The notes below the pieces were generated by a model that was not told the origin of the DNA, did not search any database, and worked only from the letters and a program-made list of their open reading frames with translations. This document shows, piece by piece, positions 31,786 to 41,600 of a DNA stretch of 60,287 nt; positions within the stretch are counted from its first letter, which is position 1, and every line of letters begins with the position of its first letter. The stretch comes from an uncultured Eubacteriales bacterium (lineage in GTDB: Bacteria > Bacillota > Clostridia > Oscillospirales > Acutalibacteraceae): NCBI GenBank assembly GCA_949299505.1, contig CASGAS010000004.1, forward strand, positions 1-60,287, read 5' to 3'. Both the position numbers and the translations under genes were made by a program.

Positions 31786-31816
31786 AGGACGGGGCCGCGT
31801 TGGCCCCGTCCTTTTT
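31786..31816 (+). terminator. terminator of the small lipoprotein gene
   Basis: AGGACGGGGCC (31786-31796), loop GCGTT, GGCCCCGTCCT (31802-31812), then T-run. Confidence 0.9.
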
Positions 31817-31837
31817 CTGTCGCGCCGGTTCAAAAAG

Positions 31838-31868
31838 AAGGACGCGCCCGAAAAACGGGTGCGTCCTT
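31838..31868 (-). terminator. terminator of the leftward lipoprotein/peptidase operon
   Basis: On the minus strand, AAGGACGCACCCG, loop TTTTT, CGGGCGCGTCCTT, then CTTTTT. It lies 22 bases after the lipoprotein stop codon. Confidence 0.85.
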
Positions 31869-31890
31869 TTCTGCGCTCCAAACGGCGGCG

Positions 31891-32964
31891 TTACGCGGTT
31901 GCCCGGTCCGCCCAGCCGAACTGGTAATAGGTGTTCGCGCCGCAGTCGAAGTCGACCGTCTGCGTGCCCAGGGGCGCAAGCGTGCCTTCGCCGGTCACGG
32001 TCGCGGTGATGTGCATCGTGCGGTCGTAGGAGAGCGTCAGCAGCTCGTCGGTCGCGGCGTCGAACGTCGCGGTAATGGTAAGCGACGTAAACTGCATGTC
32101 GTAGCCGTTTATCGTAAAGGAGTTTTCCGGCCGGTTGAGCTTTTCGAGCACGGCGGCCTCGTCGCGGACGTTTATCGCGCGCAGCACGCTTTCCGTTTCG
32201 GGCCGGACCTGCAGTTCTATCGTGCGGGTAAGCTCGGTGGTGACGTCGTTTTCCTGCGAATCCTTTTCGGTCGTCTCGTTCACGGTGGAGTACGCGGCAA
32301 GCAGGTCCGCGTCGGTGAGCGCGGTCAGGTCGTCGGAGCCGTACAGATACAGCAGGTCGGTCAAATCGGTCCCGGCGGCGATGGTTTCATTTTCCGGCAG
32401 CACGGAGGAAATGCCCTGCATCGACATATCCTTGAACAGGCGCGCCGCCTTGGAAATGGGCGAGCCGTCGTCCTGCGTGTTGCCGGCCTCGTCGGTGAAG
32501 GTGATGGTGCCGTCGTCGACCCAGAAGCTTTCCGAACGGATGGTCTCCAGCTTCAGCGCTTTTATCGCGTTGGCAAGCTCGGTGTAATAGGCAAGCACCT
32601 CGGTCCGGTTGCCGTTGAGCGCGGCAAGGTCCTCGTCGGACAAAAGCGCCATGACGGCGTCGAAGGTCGCCTGGTCGCCGCCGAAGCGCGCGCGGATGTC
32701 GTAGTAGCCAAGCTCGACGGTCACGTCGTCGGTCTTGTTTTCGTAATCCTCAAACAGGTTGGAAAGCGTCTCCGCATCGATGATGTCGCGCAGTTCGCCG
32801 TAGGTAAAGGTGAAGCGCGCGTCGTGCAGGTCCGTTTTCAAGGCGACCGCGACGGGCTCGGGGCCCGCGTTTGCGGACAGGTTCAGCTCACAGCCGGTAA
32901 AGGCGGCGGCGCAGACAAGCAGCGCCAAAAGCAGACAGCCGATTTTCCAAACTCTTTTACGCAT
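31891..32964 (-). CDS. lipoprotein of unknown function (357 aa)
   Basis: A lipoprotein signal peptide (VWKIGCLLLALLVCAAAFTGC) leads to a soluble domain of about 335 residues with no motif I can name. The domain is rich in acidic and Thr residues and contains repeated 'LTITATFDAATDEL'-like beta strands, suggesting a cell-surface beta protein. The ATG at 32964 is favoured: AAGGGGA lies six bases upstream. The in-frame ATG at 32970 overlaps the peptidase stop codon and has no spacing from the site. It is co-transcribed with the M28 peptidase. Confidence 0.75.
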   Translation of the reverse strand: MRKRVWKIGCLLLALLVCAAAFTGCELNLSANAGPEPVAVALKTDLHDARFTFTYGELRDIIDAETLSNLFEDYENKTDDVTVELGYYDIRARFGGDQATFDAVMALLSDEDLAALNGNRTEVLAYYTELANAIKALKLETIRSESFWVDDGTITFTDEAGNTQDDGSPISKAARLFKDMSMQGISSVLPENETIAAGTDLTDLLYLYGSDDLTALTDADLLAAYSTVNETTEKDSQENDVTTELTRTIELQVRPETESVLRAINVRDEAAVLEKLNRPENSFTINGYDMQFTSLTITATFDAATDELLTLSYDRTMHITATVTGEGTLAPLGTQTVDFDCGANTYYQFGWADRATA

Positions 32965-32966
32965 AA

Positions 32967-34247
32967 TCATTCCCCTTTATCATTTTTCGCTTCCGCGGCG
33001 CCGTGCGCAAGGCCCTCCGCGTCGTAAAGGAACGCGGTTTCCAAAAGCACGTCGATGCCCGCCTCCAGCGTTTTCAGGTCCAGATTGTCCGCCGTGTCGC
33101 CGCGCGTGTGGTAGTACCGCGCGGGTGTCGGGTCCATGGCCGCGAGCGTGGCGGCCTTTAAGCCGCCCTGGGCGAGCGCCGCCGCGTCCGATGCGCCGAA
33201 AAAGACCTTGGCAAACGGCAGGTCGTGTTCGGCGTTTTTCGCGCCGGCCTTCAGCAGCGCCGCCGCCTGCGCGTCCAGCTGCACAAGGCCGGTCATGTCC
33301 TTGTTGTACACGCCCATATAGTCGTAGTCGCGCAGGGTGTCAATCACAATGTAAACGGTTTCCACGGGGTCGTCGCCGTGCTTTTTGGCAAAGGCTTTCG
33401 CCCCGCGCAGCCCCGCCTCCTCACAGCCCATGGAGACGGCCGCAACCTCGGTGTGCGCAAAACGGATGTTGTTGGCGGCCAAAAACCGCAGCACCGCCAT
33501 CGAGGCGAACACCCCGGTCAGGTTGTCGTTTGCCCCGGGTACGGTGACCTTCCAGTTGACGAAGAACGCGCCGGGCAGCACCAGCAGCGTGGAAAGCACC
33601 GCCAGCACCAGCAGCACGGTGTCGGCCGCGCCGGGCAGCGGCAAAAAGGCCAGTATGTCAAGCACCAGCTGCACAAAGACCGCGCCGAACGCAAGCCCCA
33701 CCACGGCGGCGAACACCTTGCCGCCCGCGCGCAGGTACGTCCATTCGTACGCCGAGTCGATGTGCCCGCAAAACACGATGCGCCGCCGGACCTCCTGCTC
33801 GGGGGCGCGGGTGCACACGACGTTGCACGAACGGCGCTTCGGGAACAGCGGGTCCAAAAGCGGCTTATACAGCAGAAATTCACAGACCAGAAACACAATG
33901 GAGAGCACCGTCAGCGCGGTGGCGACGGCAAGCAGCGCGGTGCGCGCGCCGCCGGCGGCGCCGGAAAGCGAAACGCACAGCAGCACGCCGGAAAGCAGCA
34001 TCAGCACGACGTCCGTAAGCACCCAGCCCAAAAACGCCTTGGGGTGGAGCTCAAAATCCTCTACCTCCACGCGGTCGGCAATCGGCTTCATCGATTCGGC
34101 GATATACGCCTGCGCGCGGCGCTCGGCTTCCTCACCGGAAGCGCGCGGGCCGATCTCCTTGCAGACGCGCTTGATTTCCCGCACGGCAAAGTTGGCCATT
34201 TCGCGCCGGCGGGAGGGGTAATTTGCATTGCTTTCGCGAGCGAGCAT
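32967..34247 (-). CDS. M28-family metallopeptidase with transmembrane insert
   Basis: 426 residues. The zinc peptidase motifs are FCGHIDSAYEW (His, Asp), GANDNLTG (Asp), CEEAGLRG (Glu pair), VIDTLRDYD (Asp) and YYHTRGDTADNLD (His). Hydrophobic segments in the N-terminal third (about 65-125) and between the first two zinc motifs (about 180-235) anchor it in the membrane. The ATG at 34247 is seven bases from GGAGG; the ATG at 34253 is only one base from it. It is the first gene of a two-gene operon with the lipoprotein and is divergent from the VanY-type gene. Confidence 0.88.
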   Translation of the reverse strand: MLARESNANYPSRRREMANFAVREIKRVCKEIGPRASGEEAERRAQAYIAESMKPIADRVEVEDFELHPKAFLGWVLTDVVLMLLSGVLLCVSLSGAAGGARTALLAVATALTVLSIVFLVCEFLLYKPLLDPLFPKRRSCNVVCTRAPEQEVRRRIVFCGHIDSAYEWTYLRAGGKVFAAVVGLAFGAVFVQLVLDILAFLPLPGAADTVLLVLAVLSTLLVLPGAFFVNWKVTVPGANDNLTGVFASMAVLRFLAANNIRFAHTEVAAVSMGCEEAGLRGAKAFAKKHGDDPVETVYIVIDTLRDYDYMGVYNKDMTGLVQLDAQAAALLKAGAKNAEHDLPFAKVFFGASDAAALAQGGLKAATLAAMDPTPARYYHTRGDTADNLDLKTLEAGIDVLLETAFLYDAEGLAHGAAEAKNDKGE

Positions 34248-34418
34248 CCACATACCTCCAAAAAACGGGGCGGTACCCCGGCGCCAGACGGCGCAATTCC
34301 CAAATATACATTGTAATATGGGTATTGTATCATAAACCCTTGGCAAAGTCGATAGAAATTTCCAAATTTTCCGCCGGGAAATATGCGGACGAACGGCGGC
34401 AAAACAGGGGGAAAACGG

Positions 34419-34447
34419 TTGACAAGGCGCGGCAAACCCTCTACAAT
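34419..34447 (+). promoter_or_regulatory. promoter of the VanY-type carboxypeptidase gene
   Basis: TTGACA (34419-34424), 17-base spacer, TACAAT (34442-34447), 45 bases before the ATG. Confidence 0.88.
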
Positions 34448-34492
34448 AAGGAACGGACAGCCTGCCCGTACGCGGGAGAAAGGGGAGTGAGC

Positions 34493-35335
34493 ATGGCAAA
34501 ACCGATGAGCCGGCGCGCAAAACGCGCCAAACTGATTTGCGCTTTGGCGCTTGCCGTGCTTCTGGTCCCGCTATCGGTGGGGTACGCGGTTACGGCGCGC
34601 CGCGCGGCGCAAAATCCGCCGGAGCCCTCCGTGCCGCAAACGACCGTACCGGAAACGACCGTGCCGCAAACGACCGCGCCGCAAACGACTGTTCCGGAAA
34701 CGACCGTGCCGGAAACAACCGTGCCCGCGGGGCTGTTTCCCCGCGCCGGCGCGGACGAGATATTGACCGTCACGCCCGAGGGCGACAACTGGGCGCTGAC
34801 GCCCGTCGGCTACCGCTACCGGCTGCCCGCCGACTATGTCCCCGAGCTTGCCGCCGCGGTGGAGGGCTCTGACGAGCAGCTTGATTCGCGCGTCGCGCCG
34901 GCCTTTGCCGAAATGTATGCGGCGGCGAAAGCCGAGGGCTGCACGCTGACGCCCTATGCGGGCTATGTGGCGCAAACGCGCCAGGCGGAAAGCTACGAAA
35001 GCCGCGTACAGGCGCTTACGGCTTCCGGCATGGCGCAGGAAACCGCCGCGCTCGAGGCAGCCAAGCGCGTCCCGCCCGCCGGGGCAAGCGAGCACAACGC
35101 GGGGCTTGCCATGGACATCGGCTCGGCGTCCGCAGATTTCGTCAACACGGCGGAATACGCGTGGCTTACGGCGCACGCGTGGGAGTACGGCTTCATTTTG
35201 CGGTATCCGGAAAATAAAACGGACAAGACCGGGGTGCAGGCTGAGCCCTGGCACTGGCGGTACGTCGGCGAAGCGGCTGCCCGCGCCATGCACGAAAGCG
35301 GACAGTGCCTGGAGGAATACCTCGGGCTTATATAA
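34493..35335 (+). CDS. D-alanyl-D-alanine carboxypeptidase (VanY/M15B family), exported
   Basis: 280 residues. An N-terminal signal anchor (about 13-33) is followed by a low-complexity VP(Q/E)TT linker (about 47-77) and a peptidase domain. The zinc motifs are ASEHNAGLAMDIG (S-x-H-x-x-G-x-A-x-D) and EPWHWRYVG. It trims D-Ala from peptidoglycan stems outside the membrane. AGGGGAGTGA precedes the ATG at 34493. The Pro-rich linker probably spans part of the wall so that the domain reaches its substrate. Confidence 0.93.
   Translation: MAKPMSRRAKRAKLICALALAVLLVPLSVGYAVTARRAAQNPPEPSVPQTTVPETTVPQTTAPQTTVPETTVPETTVPAGLFPRAGADEILTVTPEGDNWALTPVGYRYRLPADYVPELAAAVEGSDEQLDSRVAPAFAEMYAAAKAEGCTLTPYAGYVAQTRQAESYESRVQALTASGMAQETAALEAAKRVPPAGASEHNAGLAMDIGSASADFVNTAEYAWLTAHAWEYGFILRYPENKTDKTGVQAEPWHWRYVGEAAARAMHESGQCLEEYLGLI
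34631..34720 (+). repeat. six 15-bp tandem repeats encoding VP(Q/E)TT
   Basis: Six in-frame 15-base units, consensus GTGCCGCAAACGACC with a C/G switch giving Gln or Glu. They encode the wall-spanning linker of the carboxypeptidase. Copy number could vary without breaking the frame. Confidence 0.92.
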
Positions 35336-35369
35336 AGCACAAACCTTTCAGAAACAACAGGAGTATTTT

Positions 35370-37160
35370 ATGCTGACCATTGAAAAAGGCCACTTCCAGC
35401 TGGACGGCAAGCCGTTTTCCGTTTACTCGGGCGCCATGCACTATTTCCGCGTCCCGCGCGAGCATTGGCAGGACCGCCTTCAAAAGCTCAAGGCGGCGGG
35501 CTTCAACACCGTGGAAACCTACGTCTGCTGGAACCTGCACGAGCCGAAGGAGGGGCAGTTCGACTTCTCCGGCGGGCTGGACATCGCCGAATACCTGCGC
35601 GAAGCGGCGCGGCAGGGGCTGTACGCCATTGTGCGGCCCGGCCCCTACATTTGCGCGGAATGGGATTTCGGCGGCTTTCCGGCGTGGCTTTTGAAAGATG
35701 AAAACATGCGCCTGCGCTGCAACTACGCGCCGTACCTTGCGGCGGTGCGCCGGTATTACGAAGCGCTGGCCGGCGAGATTCGCCCGCTGCTTGCGAAAAA
35801 CGGCGGGAACGTGCTGATGCTCCAGGTCGAAAACGAGTACGGCTCCTACGGCAACGACCACGCGTATTTGGAGGCCGTGCGGCAGATTATGCTGGACGTC
35901 GGCCTTGACGAGCTGCTGTTCACCTCCGACGGCGACTGCGACTGGATGCTGTCGGGCGGCGGGCTGCCCGACGTGCTCAAGGTGATGAATTTCGGTTCGC
36001 GCACGAAAATGCTTTTGAAAAAGCTGGACCGGCACCAAAAGGACAAGCCGTACATGTGCGGCGAGTTCTGGTGCGGGTGGTTCGACCACTGGGGCGACGC
36101 CCACCATACGCGCCCGTCGCAGCAGGTCGCGGGGGAAATCCAGGATTTCCTCGATATGGACGCGAGCTTCAACATGTACATGTTCCACGGCGGCACGAAT
36201 TTCGGCTTTACCGCCGGCGCGAATTACGGCAAGGGCTACGAGCCGACGGTCACGAGCTACGACTACAGCGCGCTGTTAAACGAGTGGGGCGGATACACCG
36301 CCGCCTATCACAGCGTGCGCAGGCTCCTTTGCGAAAAGCAGGGCATAGAGCTGACGCGCCTGCCCGACGAGCCGAAGCTGCAGGCGGCGGGGACGGTGGC
36401 GCTCACGGAAAGCGCGCCGCTGTTCGACAATCTCGAGGCGCTCGGCGAAACGCATGAAAGCGCAAGCCCGCGCTCCATGGAGGCGTTCGGGCAGAATTTC
36501 GGCTACATCCTGTATTCCGTGACCGTCCGCGGCCGGTACGAAGCGTCCCAGCTTAAGGTGGAGGGCGTGCACGACAACGCGTACCTTTATATAGACGGCG
36601 ACCTTAAGGCGACCTATTACCGCACGGACAATCCGAAGCGGGCGGAAAACGACGGCTTTTCGGTGCGGCTGCCCGGCTTTTCGGGAGAAAAGCGCATCGA
36701 CATCCTGGTCGAGGCGATGGGCCGCGTCAATTACGGCCCGCACCTTTACGACCGCAAGGGGCTGCGCCGCGTTGCGCTCGGCAACCAGGAGCTGTTCGGC
36801 TTCACGGTGCGCACGCTGCCGCTTGATACGCTGGACGGCCTTTCCTTCGATAAGCTGCGGCGTGGGGACTACCCGAAGTTTTTGCGCGGGACGTTTGACG
36901 CGCGAACGGACGCGGACACCTTTGCCGACATGACGGGCTTCAAAAAAGGGTGCGTGTTCGTCAACAGCTTCAATCTCGGCCGCTACTGGGCGCGCGGCCC
37001 GCAGATGACGCTGTATGTGCCCAAGGGCCTGCTGCGCGAGACGGGAAACGAGCTTATCGTCTTTGAGCAGGAGGGAACCGACCGCGACAGCGTGCCGCTT
37101 CTGGACCATCCGATTCTGGACAAGCCGAAAAAACGGTGGTACCAATTCTTCCGAAAGTAA
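35370..37160 (+). CDS. GH35 beta-galactosidase
   Basis: 596 residues, no signal peptide, so cytoplasmic. The barrel starts with the GH35 entry FSVYSGAMHYFRVPREHWQDRL. The acid/base is Glu in LQVENEYGSYG (about 156-166) and the nucleophile is Glu in MCGEFWCGWFDHWG. GGTNFGFTAGANYG is also typical. Two C-terminal jelly-roll domains follow, the last containing VNSFNLGRYWARGPQ. ACAGGAG precedes the ATG at 35370. A TSCPD gene follows after 12 bases. It removes terminal beta-galactose from imported oligosaccharides. Confidence 0.95.
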   Translation: MLTIEKGHFQLDGKPFSVYSGAMHYFRVPREHWQDRLQKLKAAGFNTVETYVCWNLHEPKEGQFDFSGGLDIAEYLREAARQGLYAIVRPGPYICAEWDFGGFPAWLLKDENMRLRCNYAPYLAAVRRYYEALAGEIRPLLAKNGGNVLMLQVENEYGSYGNDHAYLEAVRQIMLDVGLDELLFTSDGDCDWMLSGGGLPDVLKVMNFGSRTKMLLKKLDRHQKDKPYMCGEFWCGWFDHWGDAHHTRPSQQVAGEIQDFLDMDASFNMYMFHGGTNFGFTAGANYGKGYEPTVTSYDYSALLNEWGGYTAAYHSVRRLLCEKQGIELTRLPDEPKLQAAGTVALTESAPLFDNLEALGETHESASPRSMEAFGQNFGYILYSVTVRGRYEASQLKVEGVHDNAYLYIDGDLKATYYRTDNPKRAENDGFSVRLPGFSGEKRIDILVEAMGRVNYGPHLYDRKGLRRVALGNQELFGFTVRTLPLDTLDGLSFDKLRRGDYPKFLRGTFDARTDADTFADMTGFKKGCVFVNSFNLGRYWARGPQMTLYVPKGLLRETGNELIVFEQEGTDRDSVPLLDHPILDKPKKRWYQFFRK

Positions 37161-37172
37161 GGAGTTTTTCCC

Positions 37173-37436
37173 ATGACCTATACCTATCGTACCCGCGGGA
37201 CGTGCTCGCAGCAAATTGAGGTCGAGCTCGACGGCGGCGTAGTAAAGCATGTCAAATTCTACGGCGGCTGCAACGGCAACACGCAGGGCGTCGCAAAGCT
37301 TGTCGAGGGGCGGCGCGCCGAGGACGTTATCGAGACGCTTTCGGGCATTCGCTGCGGGCTGCGCCCGACCTCCTGCCCAGACCAGCTTGCGCACGCGCTG
37401 CAAGAGGCGCTGGCGGCGCAGCAGGCGGAAAAATAA
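37173..37436 (+). CDS. TSCPD-domain protein (TIGR03905 type)
   Basis: 87 residues. The family hallmark TSCPDQLAHALQ is near the C-terminus, after VKFYGGCNGNTQGVAKLVEG and a further Cys in GIRCGLRP. The domain is also found at the C-terminus of some cobalamin-dependent ribonucleotide reductases; the free-standing form is common in Clostridia and its function is unknown. AAGGAG lies ahead of the ATG. It is probably co-transcribed with the GH35 gene. Confidence 0.88.
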   Translation: MTYTYRTRGTCSQQIEVELDGGVVKHVKFYGGCNGNTQGVAKLVEGRRAEDVIETLSGIRCGLRPTSCPDQLAHALQEALAAQQAEK

Positions 37437-37450
37437 AATACAGACAAAAG

Positions 37451-37490
37451 CGGGACGGCTCTGCCAATCGGCAGGACCGTCCCGTTTTTT
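37451..37490 (+). terminator. terminator after the GH35-TSCPD unit
   Basis: CGGGACGG-CT-CTGCC pairs with GGCAG-GA-CCGTCCCG around AATC, followed by six T (37485-37490). The T-run overlaps the end of the convergent glycerate kinase gene. Confidence 0.88.
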
Positions 37491-38643
37491 ATTTCTGCGC
37501 GCGGCCTGCAAGGAACCTCCGGAGAACCTGCGCCGCCGCCTCCCGCAGATAGCGTTCGGCGTTTTGCATGGAATCCTCCAAAGTCCTGGCGCCGGTTTGC
37601 AGGGCCTGGGCGTCGCAAAAACCGAGGGCCGCTGTGTCGGCGTCCGGTGCAATCGCGCCGGAAATCAGCGCGCAGGGCGTGCCTTGCGCTTTTGCGAGCG
37701 CGCACACGCGGGCGGGCAGCTTGCCGTAAGCGGTCTGCCGGTCCGTGCGCCCTTCCCCGGTGAGCACCAGGTCCGCCGCCGCGATTTGCGCGGACAGCCC
37801 GCAGCCTTTTGCCAAAATGGAAAATCCGCTTTCCACTTCGCCGCCGAACGCCGCATACAGCCCGCCGCAAAGCCCGCCCGCCGCGCCCATGGCGGGCGTT
37901 TCCCGAATGTCCTGCCCGAACGCGGCGCGATACGCGTCCGCCAAACGGCGAAGTCCCGCGTCCAGCTGCCGTACCTCGTCTGCCGTCGCGCCCTTTTGCG
38001 GGGCGAACACGAACGCCGCGCCGGTTTCTCCGAAAAACGGGTTCTGCACGTCGCAGGCGTATGTAAGCCGCACGGCGCGCAGGGCGTCGAACGGCGGGGC
38101 GGTTTGTATGGCGTGCACACGCGCCATGCTCGCGCCAATCGGGGCAAGCGGCTCTCCGTTTTCATCCAAAAACACCGCGCCCAAAGCCGAAAGCGCGCCC
38201 ATGCCGCCGTCGGTTGTCGCGCTGCCGCCGAGTCCGAGGACTATCCGCGTGCAGCCGCTTTGCACCGCTTCCAAAAGCAATTCGCCCACGCCAAGGGTGG
38301 TGGCGTTCTTTGTGCGCAGGCGTTTTGCATCGAATCCCTGTATGCCCGCCGCCTGCGCCATTTCAATGTAGGCGGTCGTTTTGTCGGGAGAGACGGCGAA
38401 ACGCGCCGTTTTCTTGTGAAAATACGCGTCGTGTACCGCGCAGGACTGCAGGGTTCCACCCAGGACAGCCGCCGCCGAGTCCGCAAAGCCCTCTCCGCCG
38501 TCCGACAGGGGAACGGACAAAACCGCCGCTCTGCACACGTCTTGCACGCCGCGCGCCAGCGCCGCGCAGACCGCCGCAGCGGGCAGACAGCCCTTGAAAG
38601 CGTCCGGACACAGCAGGACGCGCACGCGCCCGCCGCCGGTCAT
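37489..38643 (-). CDS. glycerate 2-kinase (GarK/GlxK family)
   Basis: 384 residues. It phosphorylates glycerate with ATP, feeding it into glycolysis. Motifs include CPDAFKGCLPA near the start, SDGGEGFAD, GLGGSATTDGGMG and the late GEGRTDRQTAYGK. The family is non-Rossmann type I glycerate kinase. The ATG at 38643 overlaps the mfd stop codon (ATGA), so it is the last gene of the long leftward operon and translationally coupled to mfd, which is an unusual pairing. Confidence 0.93.
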   Translation of the reverse strand: MTGGGRVRVLLCPDAFKGCLPAAAVCAALARGVQDVCRAAVLSVPLSDGGEGFADSAAAVLGGTLQSCAVHDAYFHKKTARFAVSPDKTTAYIEMAQAAGIQGFDAKRLRTKNATTLGVGELLLEAVQSGCTRIVLGLGGSATTDGGMGALSALGAVFLDENGEPLAPIGASMARVHAIQTAPPFDALRAVRLTYACDVQNPFFGETGAAFVFAPQKGATADEVRQLDAGLRRLADAYRAAFGQDIRETPAMGAAGGLCGGLYAAFGGEVESGFSILAKGCGLSAQIAAADLVLTGEGRTDRQTAYGKLPARVCALAKAQGTPCALISGAIAPDADTAALGFCDAQALQTGARTLEDSMQNAERYLREAAAQVLRRFLAGRAQK

Positions 38644-41600
38644 GGAATCAGGTACCCGAAGATTTCGCGCAGGGTGTCGAGCGGCTGCTGGTCACCGGCA
38701 ATTTTAACGGCGATATGCTTTTTGCCGGTATCCGCCACCGAAACGCGCCCGCGCATCTGGCCGGACAGGTTGAGAACCATGGAGGTGTTCAGCTCCTTCA
38801 TGTACAAAATAACCGCCTGCCCCTTTTGCCCGATTTCATAAATGCCGAGGTCCGCCGCGGCGTTGCGCAGCAGCGAGACCTCTATGAGTCCCTCGACCGA
38901 GCGCGGAATTTCGCCGAAGCGGTCGCGCAGCTCGTCGCGCACGTCGGCGGCGTCCTCTTCGGAGCGGATGTCCGCAATGCGCCGGTATATGGCCAGGCGC
39001 TGCGGCAGGCTTTCAATGTAGCGTTCGGGGATGTGCGCGTCGACCTGCATATCCACCAGGCATTCCTTTTGCCGCACAGGGCTTTTTTCTCCCTTTTCGG
39101 CGCTGACCGCTTCGCCCAGAAGCTGCAAATACATGTCGTAGCCGACCGCCTCCATGTGGCCGTGCTGCTGCGCGCCGAGCACGCTGCCCGCCCCGCGGAT
39201 TTCCAGGTCGCGCAGCGCGATTTTGAAGCCGGAGCCGAATTCCGTGTATTCGCGAATCGCCGACAGCCGCCGCGCCGCAATATCGGAAAGCTCCTTGCCG
39301 CGCGTAAAGGTGAAATAGGCGCTTGCCCGCCGCGTGCTGCGCCCCACGCGCCCGCGAATCTGGTGCAGCTGCGCAAGGCCCAGCCGGTCGGCGTCCTCAA
39401 TGATAAGCGTGTTGCAGTTGGGCACGTCCACGCCCGTCTCGATAATCGTGGTGCACACGAGAATGTCAATCTCGCCCTCCAAAAGCCGCCGCCAGATGTC
39501 GCTGAGCTTTTCTTCGGGCATTTTGCCGTGCGCCACCGCCACGCGCGCCCCGGGCAGCAGGGCGGCAATTTCGTTTGCGCGCTTGTCGATGGTTTCCACG
39601 CGGTTGTGCAAAAAGTAGACCTGCCCGCCGCGGCGCAGCTCCTTTTCCATGGCCTGTATGAGCAGCCCCATATCAAATTCGACGACATAGGTCTGTACGG
39701 GAAAGCGGTCCTGCGGGGCTTCTTCGATAACGGACATATCGCGAATGCCCGTCATCGCCATGTTGAGGGTGCGCGGAATGGGCGTCGCCGAAAGCGTGAG
39801 CACGTCCACCGCCGGAAACAGCTCCTTGAGCTTTTCCTTCTGCGCCACGCCGAACCGCTGTTCTTCGTCGACAATCAAAAGACCGAGGTCCTTAAACTGC
39901 ACGTCCTTGGAGACGAGCCGGTGCGTGCCGACCACAAGGTCGATGCTCCCGCGGCGCAGCCCTTTGAGAATCTGCTCCTGCTGGCGCGGCGTGCGGAAGC
40001 GCGAAATCATCTCGATATTGACGGGGAAGCCCTCAAAGCGGTGCAGGATGGTGCGGTAATGCTGCAGGGCGAGGATGGTCGTCGGCACGAGCACGGCGCA
40101 CTGCTTGCCGTCGGCGACGCACTTGAACGCGGCACGCAGCGCGACCTCCGTTTTGCCGAAGCCCACGTCGCCGCACAACAGGCGGTCCATCGGATAGGGC
40201 TTTTCCATGTCGCCCTTGATTTCATCCACGGCGCGCAGCTGGTCGGCCGTCTCCTCATAGGGAAAGCGGCGCTCGAAGTCATTTTGCATATCGATGTCCG
40301 GCGAAAAGGCGTAGCCCTGGATGCTTTGCCGCTTGGCATACAGCGCGACGAGCTGGTCGGCCATATCCTTGACCGCGGTGCGCACGCGCGACCGGGTCTT
40401 TTCCCATTCCGTGCCGCCGATGCGGTTGAGCTTTACCGTGCGGCCGGTCTCCTCATGCGGGCCGATGTATTTGGAAACAAGGTCAAGCTGCGTGACGGGC
40501 ACATACAGCACGTCGCTTTTGGCGTAGCGAATCTTGATATAGTCCTTGGTGATTTTTCCGACCTCCAGCTTCTGGATGCCGTCGAAGATGCCGATGCCGT
40601 GCGCGGCGTGGACAACGTAATCGCCTTTTTTGAGGTCGTCCAGCGAATGGAGGCTCTGCCCCTTCTGAAACCGCGTGTGGCGGCGCTTGCTCGCCTGCAG
40701 GCGCGTGCGGCCGTAGGTGTAAACGTAAAATTTTTCATGCGGCAGGCAGAATCCGCCGGACAGCGCGCCGGGCAGCACCGTTACAAAGCCTTTTGAAAAT
40801 TCGTTCGGACAAAACGGGAAATACGCCGCCGAAAGCCCCTCGGCCGACAGGTCCTCGGCCAGCGTTTTCGCGGATTTTTCCGTCCCGGCGAACACCACGG
40901 CGACCGCGTCCTTTTGCAGAACGGGCGACAGGTCCTCGCACAGCACGTCCAGCTGCCCGTTCCAGACCGGCAGCTGCGTCGCCGTAAAGGTTATAAGCTC
41001 GCGCACCGGCGTGTCAAAGCTCCCGCGCGCGAAATTGTCCAGGTACAGCGCACCTTTCTGCTCGTAAATGCGGAACAGATCGGCTTCGGTTAGATAAAAT
41101 TTGTCTAAGCCCTTGCACAGCGTCCCGTCCTCCAGGTACGCTTTCAAATCCTCGGCAAAGAGCTTGGCGCAGTTTTCGGCGCGTTCGCGCACGCCGGCGC
41201 TTTCCAGCACGAAAAGCAGCCCGCCGTCGGGCAGGTAATCAAAGACCGTCGCAACGGTGTCGTAGACGAGCGGCAGAAATTTGTCGGTGCAGCCCATGTG
41301 CGCGCCGCCGCGCAGCCGGTCGGCGTCCGCATACAGCGTTTCGCGCTGCTTGGCGGCGTGCTTGCCCTTCAGGCTTTCCGCAAGCGTCTCAAGCTTTTCG
41401 GCAAGCGTTTCGCTCTCCGGCAGCAGCGTTTCGGTGCCGGGCATCAGCGAAAAGGTTTCGAGCGATTGCGTGCGGCGCTGGCTTAGCGTGTCAAAGCAGG
41501 CGATGCTCTCCACGGTGTCGCCGAAAAATTCAATGCGGACCGGCAGCGGGTATCCCGGCGAAAAAATATCGACAATCCCGCCGCGGGCCGAAAACTGCCC

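Noticed and set aside
34631-34720. Short tandem repeats considered as a CRISPR array
   Set aside because: 15-base units without spacers, in frame inside a peptidase gene.
38715-40796. 693-aa rightward ORF inside mfd
   Set aside because: Antisense shadow of mfd; no initiation signals and no domain.
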